Assembly (NCBI GenBank): GCA_965222485.1
Contig: CBDCUC010000040.1
Span: forward strand, 124,001 to 188,000
Direction: 5' to 3'
DNA: 64,000 nt
Source of the DNA: CBDCUC01 sp965222485
GTDB taxonomy: Bacteria; Pseudomonadota; Alphaproteobacteria; Rhizobiales; Hyphomicrobiaceae
Below the pieces are notes generated by a model. The model ran no database searches. It saw only the letters and a list, made by a program, of their open reading frames with translations, and was not told the DNA's origin. Positions 43,283 through 52,131 of the stretch are shown here, one piece after another. Position 1 is the first letter of the stretch. Each line of letters opens with the position of its first letter. The position numbers and the translations under genes are program-made.

Positions 43283-43969
43283 ATGAGCACGGCACGGAAG
43301 GTTCTCATTGTCGATGATGACGAGGATCTGCGCGAGTCACTTCGTGACCAGCTAGCCCTTCATGACGAGTTTGACGTCACTGTCGCAGAAAACGCGACTC
43401 AAGGCGTCGAAGCAGCCAAAGCCGATCACCATGATTTGGTGTTGTTCGACGTAGGACTTCCAGACATGGACGGTCGCGAAGCGGTAAAGCTGCTACGGAA
43501 ATCGGGATTCAAGAGCCCGATCATAATGCTGACGGGAAACGATTCCGACGCCGACCAGATATTAGGGTTGGACGCCGGCGCCAACGACTATATTACCAAG
43601 CCCTTCAAGTTTGCCGTCCTGCTCGCGCGCATTCGCTCGCAATTGCGCCAGCACGAGCAGAGCGAAGACGCCGTCTTCACAATTGGCCAATATACCTTCA
43701 AGCCATCATCCAAGATCCTCGTCGACGAAGGCGGCAGCAAAATTCGTCTGACCGAAAAGGAGACTTCGATCCTGAAGTATCTCTACCGGTCGGGAGAAAA
43801 AGTGGTCGGCCGAGACACACTCCTTCACGAGGTCTGGGGCTACAATGCCGGTGTCACAACACACACACTGGAAACCCACATCTACCGCTTGCGCCAGAAG
43901 ATAGAACGCGATCCCTCCAATGCGGAACTGCTCGTGACGGAAACTGGCGGCTACAAGCTCGTCCCATAA
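43283..43969 (+). CDS. cenR: CenR-like OmpR-family response regulator
   Basis: The 228-residue protein has a receiver with DDDED at residues 11-15, phospho-acceptor Asp56 in FDVGLPDMDG, and Lys in ITKPFKF, then a winged-helix OmpR domain (EVWGYNAGVTTHTLETHIYRLRQKIERDPSNAELLVTETGGYKLVP in part). The dense resemblance to alphaproteobacterial CenR (LTEKETSILKYLYRSG, GYNAGVTTHTLETHI) is why I give this name. CenR with kinase CenK governs envelope integrity in Caulobacter and is often essential. No kinase gene is adjacent. GGAGCATTCCTATC lies before the ATG. Confidence 0.85.
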   Translation: MSTARKVLIVDDDEDLRESLRDQLALHDEFDVTVAENATQGVEAAKADHHDLVLFDVGLPDMDGREAVKLLRKSGFKSPIIMLTGNDSDADQILGLDAGANDYITKPFKFAVLLARIRSQLRQHEQSEDAVFTIGQYTFKPSSKILVDEGGSKIRLTEKETSILKYLYRSGEKVVGRDTLLHEVWGYNAGVTTHTLETHIYRLRQKIERDPSNAELLVTETGGYKLVP

Positions 43970-44476
43970 GGGTTGTGGGCACGAGCCGCGGCTTAGCCGC
44001 GTCTCGCATCACCCATCCAGCCCCATCTCAGCCGTCACAACGCGTGCGACCGAAGGGTTGCGACAATCCGTTTGTCGCATCCACGGCGCGTGCCCGCACG
44101 CCGCACAGAGAACACCTGGCAAAGACGTTTTTCTAGTCAGTTTCAATAAGTTCGCACCTGCCCCGGCAGTTGTGGTGAGGCCGTTTATCCAACGGTTGTT
44201 CTCTAAGCGATCAAGCATTTGTGCACCCTCTGGACGCACCGGGCCGAATCAAATGGACTGAATAGCGTCGAGATGAACGGGCTCCTTAGTCTTGCTTTCC
44301 AATCATTCCTGACAGTCAACGCGTTGCAAGTTGGTATGCGTGCGAGCGCAAGTTTCATGCGGCCTTTACACATCGGGCGAGCCTGCTGGCCTACGATGCA
44401 CGAGACCGCCACAAACTGCGCAAACGTGGAGTCCCGGGCCTCAACAAGCGGCCCGTTGTTTGAAGGTTTATCGAAA
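43970..44476. other. 507-base gap with a hairpin at its right end
   Basis: An open frame continues back from the CNB gene to 44219, but it is not conserved-looking and I do not call it. A hairpin CGGGCC-N9-GGCCCG lies at 44435-44455, followed by TTGTTTG, 21 bases before the CNB gene ATG. This could be an attenuator or leader structure. GAAGG is the ribosome site at 44462-44466. Confidence 0.45.
43982..44006 (+). terminator. Hairpin directly after cenR
   Basis: CGAG-c-CGCGGC-TTA-GCCGCG-t-CTCG forms ten base pairs with one mismatch, beginning 13 bases after the stop. There is no T-run, so it may stop or stabilise the 3' end rather than terminate alone. Confidence 0.45.
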
Positions 44477-44956
44477 ATGAGTATGAAGGCGCTGGCCCAA
44501 CCGTTTCTCAACTTGCCGGTCTTTCAGGGGCTCAACCCCCTGCAGATTACAGAGACCGCTCGTCGTGCCGAACGCATCGTCTACAAAGCCGGTGACACAA
44601 TAATTTTGGAAGACGATGATGCTGATGCTGCCATCCTGATCGTTTCGGGCGAGGCCGTGCGCACATCCGGACCAGATATCCAGGGCGCTGCGATCCCGAT
44701 CCCTCAAGGCTCATTGTTGGCTGAAATGGCGATGCTCGTCGACACCACGCACTCATCCACAGTCGTGGCAAGAACGCCGGTGCGCGCACTGCGAATAACT
44801 CGCTCGGATTTACACGAGCAAATGGAGGCCGACCCAGCCGTGGCTGAGCACTTCCTCCACAAAATCGTTGGGAACCTGCACCGTCTCGGTGCCGAATTGC
44901 ATGCAATCGATCGCGGATTTACCAGCGATGGGCCTCAGCTCGCCCTGCACGCGTAG
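44477..44956 (+). CDS. Cyclic-nucleotide-binding (CRP-like) domain protein
   Basis: The 159-residue protein is a single cNMP-binding fold: NLPVFQGLNPLQITETARRAERIVYKAGDTIILED, then ILIVSGEAVRTSG, PIPQGSLLAEMAMLVDTTHSSTVVARTPVRALRI. The phosphate-binding cassette (QGSLLAEMAMLVD) has a Glu but lacks the usual Arg pair, so nucleotide binding is uncertain. No DNA-binding HTH follows. It may be a regulatory partner protein. In rhizobia a similar gene lies next to a CenR-like regulator. Confidence 0.8.
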   Translation: MSMKALAQPFLNLPVFQGLNPLQITETARRAERIVYKAGDTIILEDDDADAAILIVSGEAVRTSGPDIQGAAIPIPQGSLLAEMAMLVDTTHSSTVVARTPVRALRITRSDLHEQMEADPAVAEHFLHKIVGNLHRLGAELHAIDRGFTSDGPQLALHA

Positions 44957-45126
44957 AACGCAGTTTCTTCAACCGATCCCTTATTGACACCCAGTACAGC
45001 ACCGCACCTAAAGCCCACCGAGCTGGATGCCACGCAGCCTGTGCCCTGGACGGACGGGCGCCTTTATTTGCGCACAAATCTATTAGATGTTGAAAATACA
45101 AGCAAATTTACCAACGTGGCCCCAAA

Positions 45127-45290
45127 CATAAAAGCGCCCAACCCCGGGGGGAGGGGCTGGGCGCGAAAGCGCTTGACGCGCGTGGTACCGGGAGGGAAGC
45201 CGATACCTCAAACGCCACCTTCGGTTAGACGGGGGGCACTACCGAATACAGGGTGGTGACGTCTGTCAGACCTTGATCTAAGCGCACCAC
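45127..45290 (-). ncRNA. Candidate structured small RNA with Rho-independent terminator
   Basis: Read on the minus strand, GCGCTT/AAGCGC (plus strand 45169-45174 and 45280-45285) closes a domain. Inside are a hairpin with CCACC and TTCGGT pairing to ACCGAA and GGTGG (45215-45256, five-base bulge), and GGTATCGG pairing to CCGGTACC (45184-45207). The second stem needs a G-U pair possible only on the minus strand, where the plus strand has A-C. A strong terminator stem follows (45134-45164: GCGCCCA, one mismatch, then CCCC/GGGG) with TTTTATGTTT. No ORF covers it. It does not match 6S, tmRNA, SRP or RNase P by eye. Confidence 0.5.
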
Positions 45291-45415
45291 GCAAATATGC
45301 AATAGAGGGATTCGAACATCCTCACGAAAATGTTACCAGAAATGCTCTATTTATCCCCAACCCTGCATTGCTGTGAGCCCGAACAGCCACACTGATTGCA
45401 ATACGGGAACACCAT

Positions 45416-46138
45416 TCAGTTCTGAAACGGCAGCCCCACCGGCTTGATGACGAACTTTTCAGGCGGCAGATCCTTATCCCGCTCAACCGACGACAGCTCA
45501 ACAGTCGTATCGAGGCCCTGTGCGTCAGTGGTTATCCACTTGGTTAATGCCATTTGCGGTGAGGAATTGAGGAACAACTTAATTTTCCCGGGCGCATCAG
45601 GGCTCTTATCGCGCAAGGCAATCAGCACCAGGTCACCATCCTGTTGAACTTCGGAAATGACGGCATCGCGCATGAGATTGACGTCTTTGCGCAAAAGTAT
45701 TCGAAAAGGTGTCTGGTCCAGTGCGACCCGGTCTTCGTTCTGTAAATCGTAGTCTTGAATCGCCAAATATTCGCCATCCGACACGATGACTTGAAGCGAG
45801 GGGCGTGCGTAGTCGAATCTGAATTTGCCAGGCCGCATCATCATGAACTTGCCCTTCATGACTTTGTTGTCTGCGCCTGTTTGCTTGAACCGGCCCTTCA
45901 GCGATTTCAATCCGTTGAAGAAGTCGTTTACCGCGCCAACCAACTTGGTCTGGTTTGCGTCAAGAGAAAGCGATGTCGTGCCATCAGGCGAAACCTCGGC
46001 ACTCCAGCCGCCGCCGACACCCACGGCATCTCCCGCCGGTTTATCCTCAGCAGCTTGCGCCACGGCACCTGCAAGCAACAGTGCGATCATGCCGACCGCA
46101 ACGGACAAGTTCCCGGATTTGTTCATCAACCTGCTCAT
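45416..46138 (-). CDS. lolA: LolA-like outer-membrane lipoprotein carrier
   Basis: It would ferry lipoproteins from LolCDE to the outer membrane. The 240-residue protein has a signal peptide (AVAQAAE, cleavage near residue 29). The LolA fold follows: VNDFFNGLKSLKGRFKQTGADNKVMKGKFMMMRPGKFRFDYARP, then VIVSDGEYLAIQDYDLQNEDRVALDQTPFRILLR. It lies beside ftsK as in rhizobia. A further Met at position 5 could be the start. The exodeoxyribonuclease III gene often found beyond lolA in rhizobia is absent here; the RNA candidate occupies that position. Confidence 0.92.
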   Translation of the reverse strand: MSRLMNKSGNLSVAVGMIALLLAGAVAQAAEDKPAGDAVGVGGGWSAEVSPDGTTSLSLDANQTKLVGAVNDFFNGLKSLKGRFKQTGADNKVMKGKFMMMRPGKFRFDYARPSLQVIVSDGEYLAIQDYDLQNEDRVALDQTPFRILLRKDVNLMRDAVISEVQQDGDLVLIALRDKSPDAPGKIKLFLNSSPQMALTKWITTDAQGLDTTVELSSVERDKDLPPEKFVIKPVGLPFQN

Positions 46139-46405
46139 TCATCCCCCCGATATACCAACGCCACCACGCAGCGCATTTCACGCACACTTCGGCGATGGCC
46201 CACACCCCTGAAGCATGTGCTTCCATAAACAATAAGACGATAAGTTGGCGAGAAGTGACAGGTTGAGTTCGCAAATACAAGCGCTGTCCCGGCGCAAACC
46301 GTGGTTTGAGCGAGCAATTCGACGAACAGGGGGGGTAGCGCAATGCCTTCCGGGTGGCGCGCTGCGGGCTAAACGACGAACTCCATGGCGCGTAATTAGA
46401 GCCTG

Positions 46406-49171
46406 TTAGTGGGTGTCTTCACCCCGATTACCCAGGACCTGCCGCTTTCCCGCGCCGTCCGGAGCGCTCACAACTCCACTCTCTTCGAGCCTCTCCATGA
46501 GATCTGCGGCCCGATTATATCCGATCGAAAGCCGGCGCTGGAGGTAGCTGGTCGAAGCGCGCTGATCCTTGAGGACCAATTCCATCGCCTGCTTATAAAG
46601 GTCCTCACCTGCGCCTGAGGAAAACTGGTTGACGCCACCCTCCTGCGCCCGCTCGGCCGGATCGGTTATCCCCTCCACGTATTTCGGCACGCCCTGCGAA
46701 CGAATGGCCTTGGCGATCGCTTCTACCTCTTCATCGGAAACGAACGCACCATGCACGCGTATCGGCTGACCCGAGCCGGTAGAGAACAGCATGTCGCCTT
46801 GCCCGAGCAGCTGCTCGGCACCTTGTTCGTTTAAAATCGTCCGACTGTCGACCTTGGAGGCAACCTTGAAACTGATACGCGTCGGGAAATTGGCCTTGAT
46901 CGTACCGGTAATGATATCGACGGACGGACGCTGAGTCGCCATGATGAGATGAATGCCCGCAGCACGCGCCTTCTGCGCCAGCCTCAGCACCGCCAGCTCA
47001 ACTTCCTTTCCAGCCGTCATCATCAGATCGGCGAACTCATCGATGACAACAACAATGTAAGGCATCGGCTCAAAGGCCATCTGCTCTTCTTCCATGATCG
47101 CCTGACCGGTTCGGCTATCGATACCGACTTGGACGCTGCGTGACAGCATTTGCCCCCGCCGCTTGGCGTTACGAACGCGGTTGTTGTACACATCGATGCT
47201 GCGCACCGACATTTTCGCCATGCGCTTGTAACGTTCCTCCATTTCGCGCACGACCCAGTCCAGCGCGCTGACGGCCTTCTCAGGTTCGGTAATTACAGGG
47301 CACAACAGATGTGGAATACCTTCATAGATCGACAGCTCAAGCATTTTCGGGTCGATCATCAGCATGCGGCAGTGCTCGGGCGAATAGCGGTAGAGCAGCG
47401 ATAGGATCATTGCGTTGACGCCAACCGATTTTCCAGACCCTGTCGTTCCCGCCACAAGCAGGTGCGGCATACGCGCAAGATCCGCGACAACCGGTTCGCC
47501 GCTGATCGACTGACCAAGCGCCAGTGGCAAGGTCGCACCTGTCTTTCGGAATGCCTCTCCCTGCAGAACACTACGCAAGCCAACTGTTTCGCGCGTTGGG
47601 TTGGGCAGCTCAATTCCCATGGCATTGCGCCCAGGCACAACCGCCACACGCGCACTCATTGCACCCATGGAACGAGCGATGTCTTCGGCAAGACCAATGA
47701 CCCGCGACGACTTTGTTCCACGCGCTGGTTCGAATTCAAACAATGTCACCACCGGCCCAGGCTTGACGTCCAGCATTTCACCTTTGACACCGAAGTCCGC
47801 AAGGGTCTCCGACAGTCGTTGTGCCGATTGCGCCAGCACATCCTTCGAAAGTCGGCCCGGCGGGGCTACCGCGACGGTCTGTTTCAAAAGGTTGAGCGAA
47901 GGCAGTCGATATCCGGTTTCTGCCTCCCTATGCAGGTACGTCGCCGTGCCAGCACTTCGCGGCGCACGTGGAGCAGCATCTGCCTGCGCTGCAGCAACGC
48001 TTCCCTCCCGCACCGTATTCTGGTTGGACCTTGCAAGCGCCGGGCCCAGGGGCAATTCGTGCTGAACCTGTTGAGCCTCAGGCCGCCTCGCCATTGCGGT
48101 CGCCGAAGCCGGAGCAAACCGTTTCGCGATCGCCTGGCTTGCCGCCTCGGTTAGCGCATCGAAATTGCCTGATGGTGCGGCGGGAGCTTCAGGTATTGCA
48201 ACCGGTTCACCGTTGCCGCCTTGCACCGCCGCAGCATGTTTGCGCAGCACTAGCGGTAGCTCGGTCACCGACTCAAACGGGCTTGAGGGTTCGGACACAT
48301 CCGCAGCCACAACATGTGGGCTCAAACTTGGGTCTGCAAATGTGGCCCCTTCGCCGTGCGCGCTTGGTGCACGCTCTGGTGCCCAGCTGGGCTGCATGGG
48401 CGTTGCGTGAGCCGCAGGCGCACCGGCCATCGAAGGAGCCCACGACGACGGCGCGCTGGCTTGCGCCATTTGCGACATGCGGTCAGCTAGTTTTGGCGCG
48501 CGCTGGCGAACCTGCTCTTGGAGATCGTAAGACTTAGAACGCATCGTCGTTGCAGCCCCGCGCATCTGGCCGGCAATGAGGCGACATACGTCAAATGTGG
48601 ACATACCCAGCGAACCGCAAAGGGTGACAAATGCCGCCGCAAACAAACCGATCGCACCAAGGAGCCAACCATAAGAAACACTGACCAAGCCCCCAAGGCT
48701 CGTCGCCAGCGAACAAACTCCATCTCCAAGAATACCGCCAAAATCGTGCTGGAACGGCCAGGAGGCTGCCACAGGCAGCGAAGAGACCGCGCCAGAAAAC
48801 AAGGCAACAGAAGCAAGGAAGTAGGCGAGCCGAGGCTTAAATTGCACAACACGCTGCGTGTTGATCAGTTCACCAGCCCATAGCATTGGTGCCAGCAGCG
48901 CAACAAGCGCGCCCAAACCCAAGGTCTGCAACAACAGATCCGAAACCGCCGCACCTAACGCACCCATCATGTTTTGAGGGCTGCCGCCGGTTGCATGGGT
49001 GGGACTTGGATCGCCAGCCGACCACGTGATGAGGCTGAGCCACACAATGGCAAGTCCGAACAATATCGAAACGCCAATGGATCGACCAAACATGTCGAGC
49101 AGACGCTCCCCTGCGGTAGGAGGCGAAGCCTGCTCGCTTGCTTTTGTGCGAAGCGGGGAGGTCATAGTCAC
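46406..49171 (-). CDS. ftsK: FtsK, DNA translocase
   Basis: FtsK coordinates division with chromosome dimer resolution. The 921-residue protein has four N-terminal membrane segments (about 30-50, 80-100, 120-140, 165-190), a Pro/Ala-rich linker (about 215-440) and the motor: VAGTTGSGKSVGVNAMILSL (Walker A), MLMIDPKMLELSIY, PYIVVVIDEFADLMMTAGKEVE, ATQRPSVDIITG, and RISFKVASKVDSRTIL. The C-terminal gamma domain (LVLKDQRASTSYLQRRLSIGYNRAADLMERLEE) is a winged helix that reads KOPS. Stop codon 266 bases from lolA start. Start could be two codons downstream. Confidence 0.97.
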   Translation of the reverse strand: MTMTSPLRTKASEQASPPTAGERLLDMFGRSIGVSILFGLAIVWLSLITWSAGDPSPTHATGGSPQNMMGALGAAVSDLLLQTLGLGALVALLAPMLWAGELINTQRVVQFKPRLAYFLASVALFSGAVSSLPVAASWPFQHDFGGILGDGVCSLATSLGGLVSVSYGWLLGAIGLFAAAFVTLCGSLGMSTFDVCRLIAGQMRGAATTMRSKSYDLQEQVRQRAPKLADRMSQMAQASAPSSWAPSMAGAPAAHATPMQPSWAPERAPSAHGEGATFADPSLSPHVVAADVSEPSSPFESVTELPLVLRKHAAAVQGGNGEPVAIPEAPAAPSGNFDALTEAASQAIAKRFAPASATAMARRPEAQQVQHELPLGPALARSNQNTVREGSVAAAQADAAPRAPRSAGTATYLHREAETGYRLPSLNLLKQTVAVAPPGRLSKDVLAQSAQRLSETLADFGVKGEMLDVKPGPVVTLFEFEPARGTKSSRVIGLAEDIARSMGAMSARVAVVPGRNAMGIELPNPTRETVGLRSVLQGEAFRKTGATLPLALGQSISGEPVVADLARMPHLLVAGTTGSGKSVGVNAMILSLLYRYSPEHCRMLMIDPKMLELSIYEGIPHLLCPVITEPEKAVSALDWVVREMEERYKRMAKMSVRSIDVYNNRVRNAKRRGQMLSRSVQVGIDSRTGQAIMEEEQMAFEPMPYIVVVIDEFADLMMTAGKEVELAVLRLAQKARAAGIHLIMATQRPSVDIITGTIKANFPTRISFKVASKVDSRTILNEQGAEQLLGQGDMLFSTGSGQPIRVHGAFVSDEEVEAIAKAIRSQGVPKYVEGITDPAERAQEGGVNQFSSGAGEDLYKQAMELVLKDQRASTSYLQRRLSIGYNRAADLMERLEESGVVSAPDGAGKRQVLGNRGEDTH

Positions 49172-49191
49172 AAACGAGGTTACGCTGCTAC

Positions 49192-50409
49192 TTACACTAA
49201 ACTGGATGCAATACGCTCGAGTGCGTCCCTGGTTTTCGCTAAATCATGGATCAAAGCCAGGCGAATGTAACTCGCTCCTGGATTGATACCGGTATGATCT
49301 GGCTGGGCCAGGTAAGCACCAGGGATCACCCTGACACCCCCGCGTTGCCATATGGTTACTGCCGCCTGTTCGCCACCACCAAATTGGTGCATGTCGAGCC
49401 ACGCGAAGAAACCGCCATCAGGCCGCTGATACCCGTACTTGTCGCCGATGAGCTCATCGCAAACGGCATATTTCTTCTGATAAGCCAAACGGTTAGCCTC
49501 AACATGCGTTTCATCCGACCAAGCAGCGGCGGATGCGTGTTGTATTGGCCCTGACACCTGGGGCGCGATAAGGTTGCGGATACCCGCCAGGCGGTCAAGA
49601 AAGTCCGCGTCACCTGCGCAAAACCCTGAACGTAAACCGGGCAGGTTCGATCGCTTTGATAGCGAGTTGAAAACCACCAGGTTGCAAAAACGATCGGTGC
49701 TCTCGGCCGCCACTTCGAGACCGCCGGCAGGCGCGGTGGCGCTATAAATTTCCGAATAGCACTCATCAACGAACAGCATGAAATTGTGCGCACGCGCTAA
49801 CTCAAGTGCCCGTCCGATATACTCGCGCGACGCAATCGTGCCTTGCGGATTCGCTGGCGTCGCCAAATAAAACGCGGCGAGCCGCGAAAGCCTGTCCGTG
49901 TCCGCTGCCAATTCATCGAGACTTGGCAGGTGGCCGGTCTCCTTGGTTGCATTCAAAAACCAGGGTTCGGCATTCACCGCAAGCGCTGCGCCGATATAGG
50001 ACGCGTAATAGGGATTGCACATTGCAATGACGGGTCGGCCCGAAATGCTCTTGCGACCGACGGCCGGCAAACTTGCAAAGAACAGCCCTTCGCGTGAACC
50101 GTTCACCGGCAAGATTTCACGTTCCGGATCGACACTGACATCGGGCCCGTAACGTCGGCCGATCCAGGCAGCGACGGCCTGACGAAATGCCTCGTAGCCA
50201 CGGATCGGCGGATATTTTGCAAAGAGATTTTGTGATTCAGAGATTTTTTCGGCAATAAAAGCCGGCATCGTTTCGCGCGGCTCGCCAAGAGTGAGGTCAA
50301 TCGTATCTGACCTAGCAGGTTCGATCGGCCCCAACAGTTCGCGGACGCGTGCGAATGGGTAGGCAATTGCCCCTTCTGCCAAGGTCTCCAAACCTGATTT
50401 CATCGCCAT
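49192..50409 (-). CDS. Class I/II PLP aminotransferase (DapC-like)
   Basis: The 405-residue protein has the fold type I aminotransferase layout: DLTLGEPRETMPAFI, YPPIRGYEAFRQAVAAW, the LPVNGSREGLFFASL strand, CNPYYASYIGAAL, PANPQGTIASREY, and FVDECYSEIY. The PLP lysine is in NSLSKRSNLPGLRSGF. Similar rhizobial proteins upstream of ftsK are annotated as succinyldiaminopimelate aminotransferases, which would fit diaminopimelate synthesis, but the substrate is not proven. ATG at 50409 has AGGGGG upstream. ftsK starts 20 bases after its stop. Confidence 0.9.
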   Translation of the reverse strand: MAMKSGLETLAEGAIAYPFARVRELLGPIEPARSDTIDLTLGEPRETMPAFIAEKISESQNLFAKYPPIRGYEAFRQAVAAWIGRRYGPDVSVDPEREILPVNGSREGLFFASLPAVGRKSISGRPVIAMCNPYYASYIGAALAVNAEPWFLNATKETGHLPSLDELAADTDRLSRLAAFYLATPANPQGTIASREYIGRALELARAHNFMLFVDECYSEIYSATAPAGGLEVAAESTDRFCNLVVFNSLSKRSNLPGLRSGFCAGDADFLDRLAGIRNLIAPQVSGPIQHASAAAWSDETHVEANRLAYQKKYAVCDELIGDKYGYQRPDGGFFAWLDMHQFGGGEQAAVTIWQRGGVRVIPGAYLAQPDHTGINPGASYIRLALIHDLAKTRDALERIASSLV

Positions 50410-50540
50410 TCCGCCCCCTGTCGTGATGACAACATCCAAATCATCCCCGGCCCACAAGAGGCAATACTCTGCAACGTCTCGCCCGTCTATTCATTCAAAT
50501 CTTCCCACCGGCTTTCGCCGACCGACCCCCCCAGCCCAAC

Positions 50541-50631
50541 AAAAAATTAGGGCCAAAGCGCTGGCATTGCGCTTCGGCCCTTGCCTCATTGTAAGCCCTC
50601 AGGCCCGCGCCCCGCGCGCGCACCTGAGGGC
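50541..50631 (-). terminator. Two tandem hairpins ending the amtB2 transcript
   Basis: On the minus strand, arms GCCCTCAGG/CCTGAGGGC (50595-50631) come first. A 13-pair stem with one mismatch follows (AGGGCC and AAGCGC at 50549-50561 with GCGCTT and GGCCCT at 50569-50581), followed by six T (plus-strand AAAAAA at 50541-50546). The second is a classic Rho-independent terminator for amtB2. Confidence 0.85.
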
Positions 50632-50643
50632 CGTCTGCGTCAA

Positions 50644-51873
50644 TTAGAGCCTGCCCAGACGGACATCCTCTTCAGGATTGGCGCTGATGTTGTGGATCGA
50701 GCGGTCCGCACCGAGCTTTTCCTCCTCGGCACTAAGACGGAAGCCAAATACCACGTCGACAACGGTGTAGACGATGATTCCGCTCACCAGACCGAACGCG
50801 GCACCAAGCACGCTGCCGACGAGTTGGGAGGCAAATGAAACGCCGCCCATTCCGCCGAAAGCTTCCAGTCCGAAGATACCGCAAGCGATACCGCCCCAAA
50901 GCCCGCACAGCCCGTGTAGCGGCCATACGCCGAGCACATCATCGATCTTCCATTTGTTAGACGCAATTTGAAAGAACGTCACGAAGATCACGCCGGCGAC
51001 CGCACCTGTCACCAACGCACCAACCGGATGCATGACATCCGAGCCCGCGCAAACGGCAACCAAACCGGCCAGAGCACCGTTGTGCACAAAGCCTGGGTCG
51101 TTATCGCCAGCAATCAGGGCGGCAATAATACCGCCGGCCATTGCCAGCAGAGAGTTCATCGCAACGAGACCGGAAATCGACCCGAGCGATTGCGCACTCA
51201 TCACGTTAAAGCCGAACCAACCGATGCACAGAAGCCAGGAACCCAGCGCCAGCCAGGGAATTGACGACGGTGGAATGCCGACGTTACCAGCCTTGTCGTA
51301 GCGGCCCAGCCGTGCCCCTAGCCGCCACACGGCACCAAGCGCCGCCCAGCCACCGAAGGCATGCACGACAATCGAGCCAGCAAAGTCCTTGAAGTCTCCG
51401 CCCAGCGCACCGCCGAAGAGCCCCGATTGAAAACCGAAGTTACCGTTCCAGACCGTACCTTCAATCAGCGGATAGAACAGACCGACCAGCAGTGCGGTGG
51501 CCGCGCATTGCGGCAAGAACTTTGCTCGCTCCGCAATACCACCTGACACGATCGCAGGGATGGCCGCAGCAAACGTACAAAGGAAGAAAAACTTGACGAG
51601 CGATATGCCCTGAGGCCCGAACCCTTCTGCCCCCCCGGACAAACCGGCCGCGCTGACCATGAAGCTCACACCATACGCAAGCGTGTAGCCTATGAAAAAG
51701 TAAGTAACTGTCGAAATCGCGAAATCGGCGATGATCTTAACCAGGGCATTCACCTGGTTTTTGTGCCGTACCGTGCCAACCTCGAGAAATGCGAATCCGC
51801 CGTGCATGGCGAAGACCAGGATCGCCCCCATCAGGAGGAAAAAGACGTCTGAGCCGTGTTGTGCATGTTCCAT
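50644..51873 (-). CDS. Second ammonium transporter (Amt family)
   Basis: The 409-residue protein has 11 membrane segments and no signal peptide. Motifs: HGGFAFLEVGTVRHKN in place of AmtB's AMLEAGLVRTKN, PAIVSGGIAERAKF, the pore signature DFAGSIVVHAFGGWAAL with His, GFNVMSAQSLGSISG, and WPLHGLCGLWGGIACGIFG with the second pore His. It is a distinct, more divergent branch than the GlnK-linked amtB. A dyad of NtrC type lies upstream and two terminator hairpins downstream, so it is an independent nitrogen-regulated unit by inference. No PII gene is adjacent. Confidence 0.93.
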   Translation of the reverse strand: MEHAQHGSDVFFLLMGAILVFAMHGGFAFLEVGTVRHKNQVNALVKIIADFAISTVTYFFIGYTLAYGVSFMVSAAGLSGGAEGFGPQGISLVKFFFLCTFAAAIPAIVSGGIAERAKFLPQCAATALLVGLFYPLIEGTVWNGNFGFQSGLFGGALGGDFKDFAGSIVVHAFGGWAALGAVWRLGARLGRYDKAGNVGIPPSSIPWLALGSWLLCIGWFGFNVMSAQSLGSISGLVAMNSLLAMAGGIIAALIAGDNDPGFVHNGALAGLVAVCAGSDVMHPVGALVTGAVAGVIFVTFFQIASNKWKIDDVLGVWPLHGLCGLWGGIACGIFGLEAFGGMGGVSFASQLVGSVLGAAFGLVSGIIVYTVVDVVFGFRLSAEEEKLGADRSIHNISANPEEDVRLGRL

Positions 51874-52036
51874 CGCGCCGTCCCCGTCGATTTTGCATGA
51901 ATATTGTGCGTTCGCTTAAAATAAGAGCAGGTGCGATTGCTTAAGACGTAGTAATCCCGGCCGCAACAACGTCTGTCACAAGAACAGTGAATTTCATCTA
52001 TTACGCCCAAAATTGCGCCGGTATGCCCAAAATAAA

Positions 52037-52073
52037 AGCACACCAATGCACGCTTTTTGTGCATCAGTGTGCT
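52037..52073. promoter_or_regulatory. NtrC-type dyad upstream of the second Amt gene
   Basis: The core TGCAC-N7-GTGCA (52047-52063) is a perfect match to the 17-base NtrC consensus half-site pair. It sits in a larger 37-base dyad, arms AGCACACCAATGCAC and GTGCATCAGTGTGCT with two mismatches. It lies 164 bases before the Amt start codon. A weak GG-N10-GC sigma-54-like element is at 52014-52030, but this is too close to be convincing. Confidence 0.55.
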
Positions 52074-52131
52074 CTAAAATTTGTCCGCCAAATTCTTGTG
52101 CGGGACCGCTAACGCGGCAGGCTTCCGTGGA

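Noticed and set aside
44219..44476. N-terminal extension of the cNMP-binding protein
   Set aside because: Not conserved-looking, and GAAGG before the ATG at 44477 supports the shorter form.
45305..45330. tRNA-like T-loop (GTTCGAATCC on the minus strand)
   Set aside because: No D-arm, anticodon arm or acceptor stem is found around it; chance similarity.
52014..52030. Sigma-54-like element for the second Amt gene
   Set aside because: Only the GG-N10-GC core fits and it lies next to the NtrC dyad, too close for a typical enhancer arrangement.
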